Shown: positions 6,275 through 8,412 of the stretch, piece by piece
How the letters are laid out: the number at the start of each line of letters is the position of its first letter
Numbering within the stretch: position 1 is the first letter of the stretch
DNA from: Saprospiraceae bacterium
GTDB taxonomy: Bacteria; Bacteroidota; Bacteroidia; Chitinophagales; Saprospiraceae
Direction of reading: 5' to 3'
Length of the DNA stretch: 8,412 nucleotides
Assembly (NCBI GenBank): GCA_020849825.1
Contig: JADZFP010000422.1
Coordinates: forward strand, 1-8,412
Position numbers and translations under genes: made by a program
Notes under the pieces: generated by a model
What the model saw: the letters and a program-made list of their open reading frames with translations, nothing else
The model's database searches: none
Told to the model about the DNA's origin: nothing

Positions 6275-7873
6275 TTATTGTTCAATAATGAGTTTCCTGA
6301 TAACAAGGCCATTCGGGGTACGAGCATGTAAAAGATATAATCCGGCAGGGGTATTAGCCGGCAAATCGATCTGCCAGACGGATTGATCTCCTTTATTGTC
6401 GAAAGAGCCGAATCGTTTTGCCCAGGCGCCAGAAAGGTCATACAAGCTAAGGCCCAGTATTTCTGCGCCCAAGCCATCGACCAACAAATCGCTACCTGCG
6501 ATTGCCGGATTCGGCGCAATCAGCAGATTTTGAGTGTTGGCGACATCAAAATCCTCCACGTTGCTGCTAAAATCGTCGTCAACAAGGGTCAGCACCCATA
6601 CCGAGTCAAGCAGTACGCCTCCATTTGTCGGATCTTTTAGCGTAATAACGAGTGTTTCGGTGGGTTCCGCAATCAAGTCGTTGAAAATGGTAATGCCGAT
6701 GCCCTGCGTGCCGGTAAAATTAGCTGGAAATACCAGTGTCGAGGGTTCGATCATGAAATCAAGCCCAGGTGTGGCAGTGGTGCCACTTCCAACAGTTACT
6801 TCGACGGTTGTTTCCACATTTTTAGGATAATACAGAGCTGCCTGAATTCCGAGTCCGCCGATATTTTCGTCAAAAGTGGCATCCAAAGTCACCATATTGA
6901 TCAAAGGAGGGAAGCTGCCGTCCGGGCTGCAGGGAAACATTGTGTGGCTGCCAAGATTGGCGTATTGTGACTGGTCGGAGCCGGTCCAATGCCCTGCGCT
7001 AATATACCAACTGGTTTCACCCTGACGCACCACAGCGTTGCGTACCAGGTCGGCTGAAGCCGTCTGAACATAACCTGCGGGCCAGTAGAGCCCGGGGTCT
7101 TGACCGATTACTCCGATCACGTCGACAAGAATGTCTCCCTGAAACAACCCAACGGCATCGTCGCCCGTAAAGTTGAGCAAAGGCGTCAGCAGATCGGCTT
7201 GTGCCTGCACGAGAGGGGCAGATTCCGAATGTGCGACAACGAAAGTTGCGCCTGGCGTCAGTAGGCCGTCCAGCGGGATGCTGAGCGTAGGGTCCGAGGC
7301 GCCATTATGAAAAATCCGGACGTTGTACCCGTTGAGCGAAACATTGGAAAGTGTAGGGTTGTAAATTTCCAGTGCACGCGAGCTGCCATCTACCAGCGAA
7401 TGAAGGTATTCTGAGATGAATGGCTGTTGGCAGGGGAAAGTCATACTAATGGAGTCGTTGTCGTAAAAGGCGTAGGAATTGGTGCCGTTCGTGATCGTTG
7501 CGCCGTTGGTAGCATTGGCCAGTTTCAGACTGATGTATTCGACAGGTTCGAATTCAGTGTCATCCGTTACCCCAATGCACACGTACTGATACCCGGAAAA
7601 ATCCGCCGGGAAAACAAGTGTTGTCGGTTCGATGGTAAAATCGGTCCCGTATGTGGCAGTGGTGCCGGCATCGATCAATATGTCGACGCTGGTCGGAACT
7701 GATAAAGGATTCGTAATCAATACACTGATACAAATTGGCGAGTTTTCGATATACGATTCTCCCCCGGGCCCGGCAAAGGAAATTACGGGCGTTTGCGCAT
7801 TCAACAAAAACAGGTGAAGGCTGGAAATGAAAAGGAGAAAGGTGTATTGCAGTTGGCGTAATTGTCGGCGCAT
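6275..7873 (-). CDS. Secreted Calx-beta / lamin-tail / Calx-beta protein with T9SS sorting domain
   Basis: From the ATG at 7873 the protein has 532 residues. An in-frame GTG at 7885 would add four, but ATG places the Arg-rich MRRQLRQ directly before the hydrophobic core of the signal peptide (to about residue 26, ...FLLNA before QTPV). Domain order: a Calx-beta module at about 30-140 (GTTATYGTDFTIEPTTLVFP, DDTEFEPVEYISLKL, FYDND); a lamin-tail domain at about 150-312 (FISEYLH, ALEIYNPT, VSLNGYNVRI, GDDAVGLF, ASADLVRN, then YANLGSHT); a second Calx-beta module at about 328-434 (GTTATPGLDFMIEPSTLVFP, NDLIAEPTETLVITL, VDDD); and a type A T9SS domain at about 449-532 (LLIAPNP, PAGLYLLHA, ending VIRKLIIEQ). 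Acidic Calx-beta loops suggest calcium binding. The protein is probably a cell-surface or extracellular adhesion or matrix protein; no enzyme domain is seen. Its own terminator follows. The response regulator gene lies 89 bases upstream on the same strand. Confidence 0.94.
   Translation of the reverse strand: MRRQLRQLQYTFLLFISSLHLFLLNAQTPVISFAGPGGESYIENSPICISVLITNPLSVPTSVDILIDAGTTATYGTDFTIEPTTLVFPADFSGYQYVCIGVTDDTEFEPVEYISLKLANATNGATITNGTNSYAFYDNDSISMTFPCQQPFISEYLHSLVDGSSRALEIYNPTLSNVSLNGYNVRIFHNGASDPTLSIPLDGLLTPGATFVVAHSESAPLVQAQADLLTPLLNFTGDDAVGLFQGDILVDVIGVIGQDPGLYWPAGYVQTASADLVRNAVVRQGETSWYISAGHWTGSDQSQYANLGSHTMFPCSPDGSFPPLINMVTLDATFDENIGGLGIQAALYYPKNVETTVEVTVGSGTTATPGLDFMIEPSTLVFPANFTGTQGIGITIFNDLIAEPTETLVITLKDPTNGGVLLDSVWVLTLVDDDFSSNVEDFDVANTQNLLIAPNPAIAGSDLLVDGLGAEILGLSLYDLSGAWAKRFGSFDNKGDQSVWQIDLPANTPAGLYLLHARTPNGLVIRKLIIEQ
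6770..6784. repeat. 15-bp exact repeat, copy in the second Calx-beta module
   Basis: TGTGGCAGTGGTGCC occurs here and again at 7652-7666, within the corresponding segments of the two Calx-beta modules of one gene (coding GTTATP and GTTATY on the minus strand). Flanking bases also resemble each other (GGGTTCGATCATGAAATC versus CGGTTCGATGGTAAAATC). This marks the two modules as an internal duplication. Confidence 0.7.
7652..7666. repeat. 15-bp exact repeat, copy in the first Calx-beta module
   Basis: Second copy of the 15-mer at 6770-6784, at the equivalent place in the first Calx-beta module (minus-strand residues around 70-80). Confidence 0.7.
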
Positions 7874-7875
7874 GG

Positions 7876-7891
7876 ATTTTTGCACAAAAAT
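7876..7891 (-). promoter_or_regulatory. Inverted repeat directly before the start codon of the Calx-beta/lamin-tail gene
   Basis: ATTTTTG (7876-7882) and CAAAAAT (7885-7891) are perfect inverted repeats around CA, ending two bases before the ATG codon (7873-7871). A second, competing hairpin pairs TTGCA (7880-7884) with TGCAA (7891-7895). The near-consensus CATTTTTG on the minus strand could be a -7 element, but no matching -33 is seen. It could be an operator or a leader structure masking the start; the role is unproven. Confidence 0.35.
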
Positions 7892-7914
7892 GCAAGTGCT
7901 TACACCGGCCGGAC

Positions 7915-7932
7915 ATCACCCCGCAGGGTGAT
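7915..7932 (-). other. Hairpin after the response regulator gene, possible weak terminator
   Basis: ATCACCC (7915-7921) pairs perfectly with GGGTGAT (7926-7932) around the loop CGCA. It lies 31-48 bases past the stop codon of the response regulator gene. On the minus strand it is not followed by a T-run (the next bases are GTCCGGCCGG), so it is a poor intrinsic terminator and read-through into the next gene is possible. Confidence 0.3.
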
Positions 7933-7962
7933 TTTAACGGCTGTTTCGGTTAACGTCGCCGC

Positions 7963-8412
7963 TCATTTCCCCATTTTTCGCAGCAACACGATCGCCTCCG
8001 CCCGCGATTGTACGTTCAGTTTGGCATACAGGTTTTTGACGTGGGTTTTGACCGTATTGGCGCTGATAAAATGCCGTTCAGCCAGTTGCCCGTTGGTTTT
8101 TCCGTCATAAATATCCACGAGAAGTTCAAACTCCCGCGGCGTCAGTTTGGACAACAAACGGGCGTTCAACTCTTCGAGGCCGAGCCGAAGGGGTTTGCGG
8201 AAACGCGCAAAGTTGAACAGCGCGATTTCGATCGTAGTAAACAAGCCTTTTTCGTCGAAGGGTTTGACCAGGTAACCCATGGGCAGGGTGTGCTTGGCGC
8301 GGTCCAGCGTGCCTGCATCGGAATGGGAGCTGAGGTAGACGAATGGAATGTCGAAGCGGTCGCGGAGCAGGGCGCCCAATTGAATCCCGTCGGGCTCGCT
8401 GCCCAGACTGAT
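7963..8412 (-). CDS. LuxR/NarL-type two-component response regulator, N-terminus outside the window
   Basis: The frame is open to the right edge, giving 149 visible residues. The first visible ones are ISLGSEPDGIQLGALLRDRF, the stretch that follows the phospho-accepting Asp of a receiver domain (D-I-x-L, then DGI), so that Asp should be encoded immediately beyond the edge. Also seen are the beta-4 strand with its conserved Ser (FVYLSSHSD) and the conserved Lys in YLVKPFD. The C-terminal 65 or so residues are a LuxR/GerE helix-turn-helix: LTPREFELLVDIYDG, then AERHFISANTVKTHVKNLYA, then KLNVQSRAEAI. It is a DNA-binding transcription regulator that should answer to a sensor histidine kinase not in view. 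A TTG at 8379 could be read as a start but would cut the receiver domain in half, so the gene is taken as partial. It precedes the Calx-beta gene on the same strand with an 89-base gap; control of that gene is only a possibility. Confidence 0.95.
   Translation of the reverse strand: MSLGSEPDGIQLGALLRDRFDIPFVYLSSHSDAGTLDRAKHTLPMGYLVKPFDEKGLFTTIEIALFNFARFRKPLRLGLEELNARLLSKLTPREFELLVDIYDGKTNGQLAERHFISANTVKTHVKNLYAKLNVQSRAEAIVLLRKMGK

Noticed and set aside
7885..7885. GTG at 7885 as the start of the Calx-beta/lamin-tail gene
   Set aside because: The ATG four codons later (7873) gives a better-shaped signal peptide beginning MRRQLRQ, and GTG starts are uncommon in this group. The choice changes only four residues.

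Overview
The window looks like a chromosomal segment of a moderately GC-rich member of the Bacteroidota. Four things point there: two secreted proteins end in a type IX secretion (T9SS) C-terminal sorting domain, one gene encodes a DUF5686 outer-membrane protein with a carboxypeptidase-regulatory-like N-terminus, there are TAnnTTTG-type promoter elements, and start codons sit in A-rich rather than Shine-Dalgarno-rich sequence. The class cannot be fixed from the sequence; a Saprospiria- or Cytophagia-like marine or sludge organism is a guess.

Layout. Positions 1-604 (+) are AT-rich. They hold the C-terminal tail of a gene entering from the left (1-138), which overlaps by 41 bases a 168-residue orphan exported protein (98-604). 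Positions 605-936 carry no gene, only AT-rich DNA with a tandem 12-bp repeat, a small hairpin and a possible promoter. Positions 937-2055 (+) encode an unrecognised protein with five membrane segments and a soluble helical C-terminal half. From 2056 to the right edge everything is on the minus strand. Read in the direction of transcription (right to left) the order is: a LuxR/NarL-type response regulator whose N-terminus lies outside the window; a secreted Calx-beta / lamin-tail / Calx-beta / T9SS-domain protein closed by a strong intrinsic terminator; then a two-gene unit of a DUF5686 outer-membrane protein and a secreted right-handed beta-helix protein with a T9SS domain.

How they fit together. 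The minus-strand genes describe cell-envelope and surface work: one predicted outer-membrane barrel and two proteins built to cross the outer membrane through the T9SS and stay on the surface or be released. The DUF5686 and beta-helix genes are 30 bases apart and probably co-transcribed. The calcium-binding-type surface protein is a separate unit, with its terminator abutting the DUF5686 promoter. The response regulator may or may not control its neighbours.

I see no CRISPR array, tRNA, rRNA, insertion sequence or clear defence system. The part that looks least like ordinary chromosome is the left edge (1 to about 780), where base composition and codon use change sharply. A polymorphic-toxin tail followed by an exported immunity-like protein is one reading, but it is unproven.
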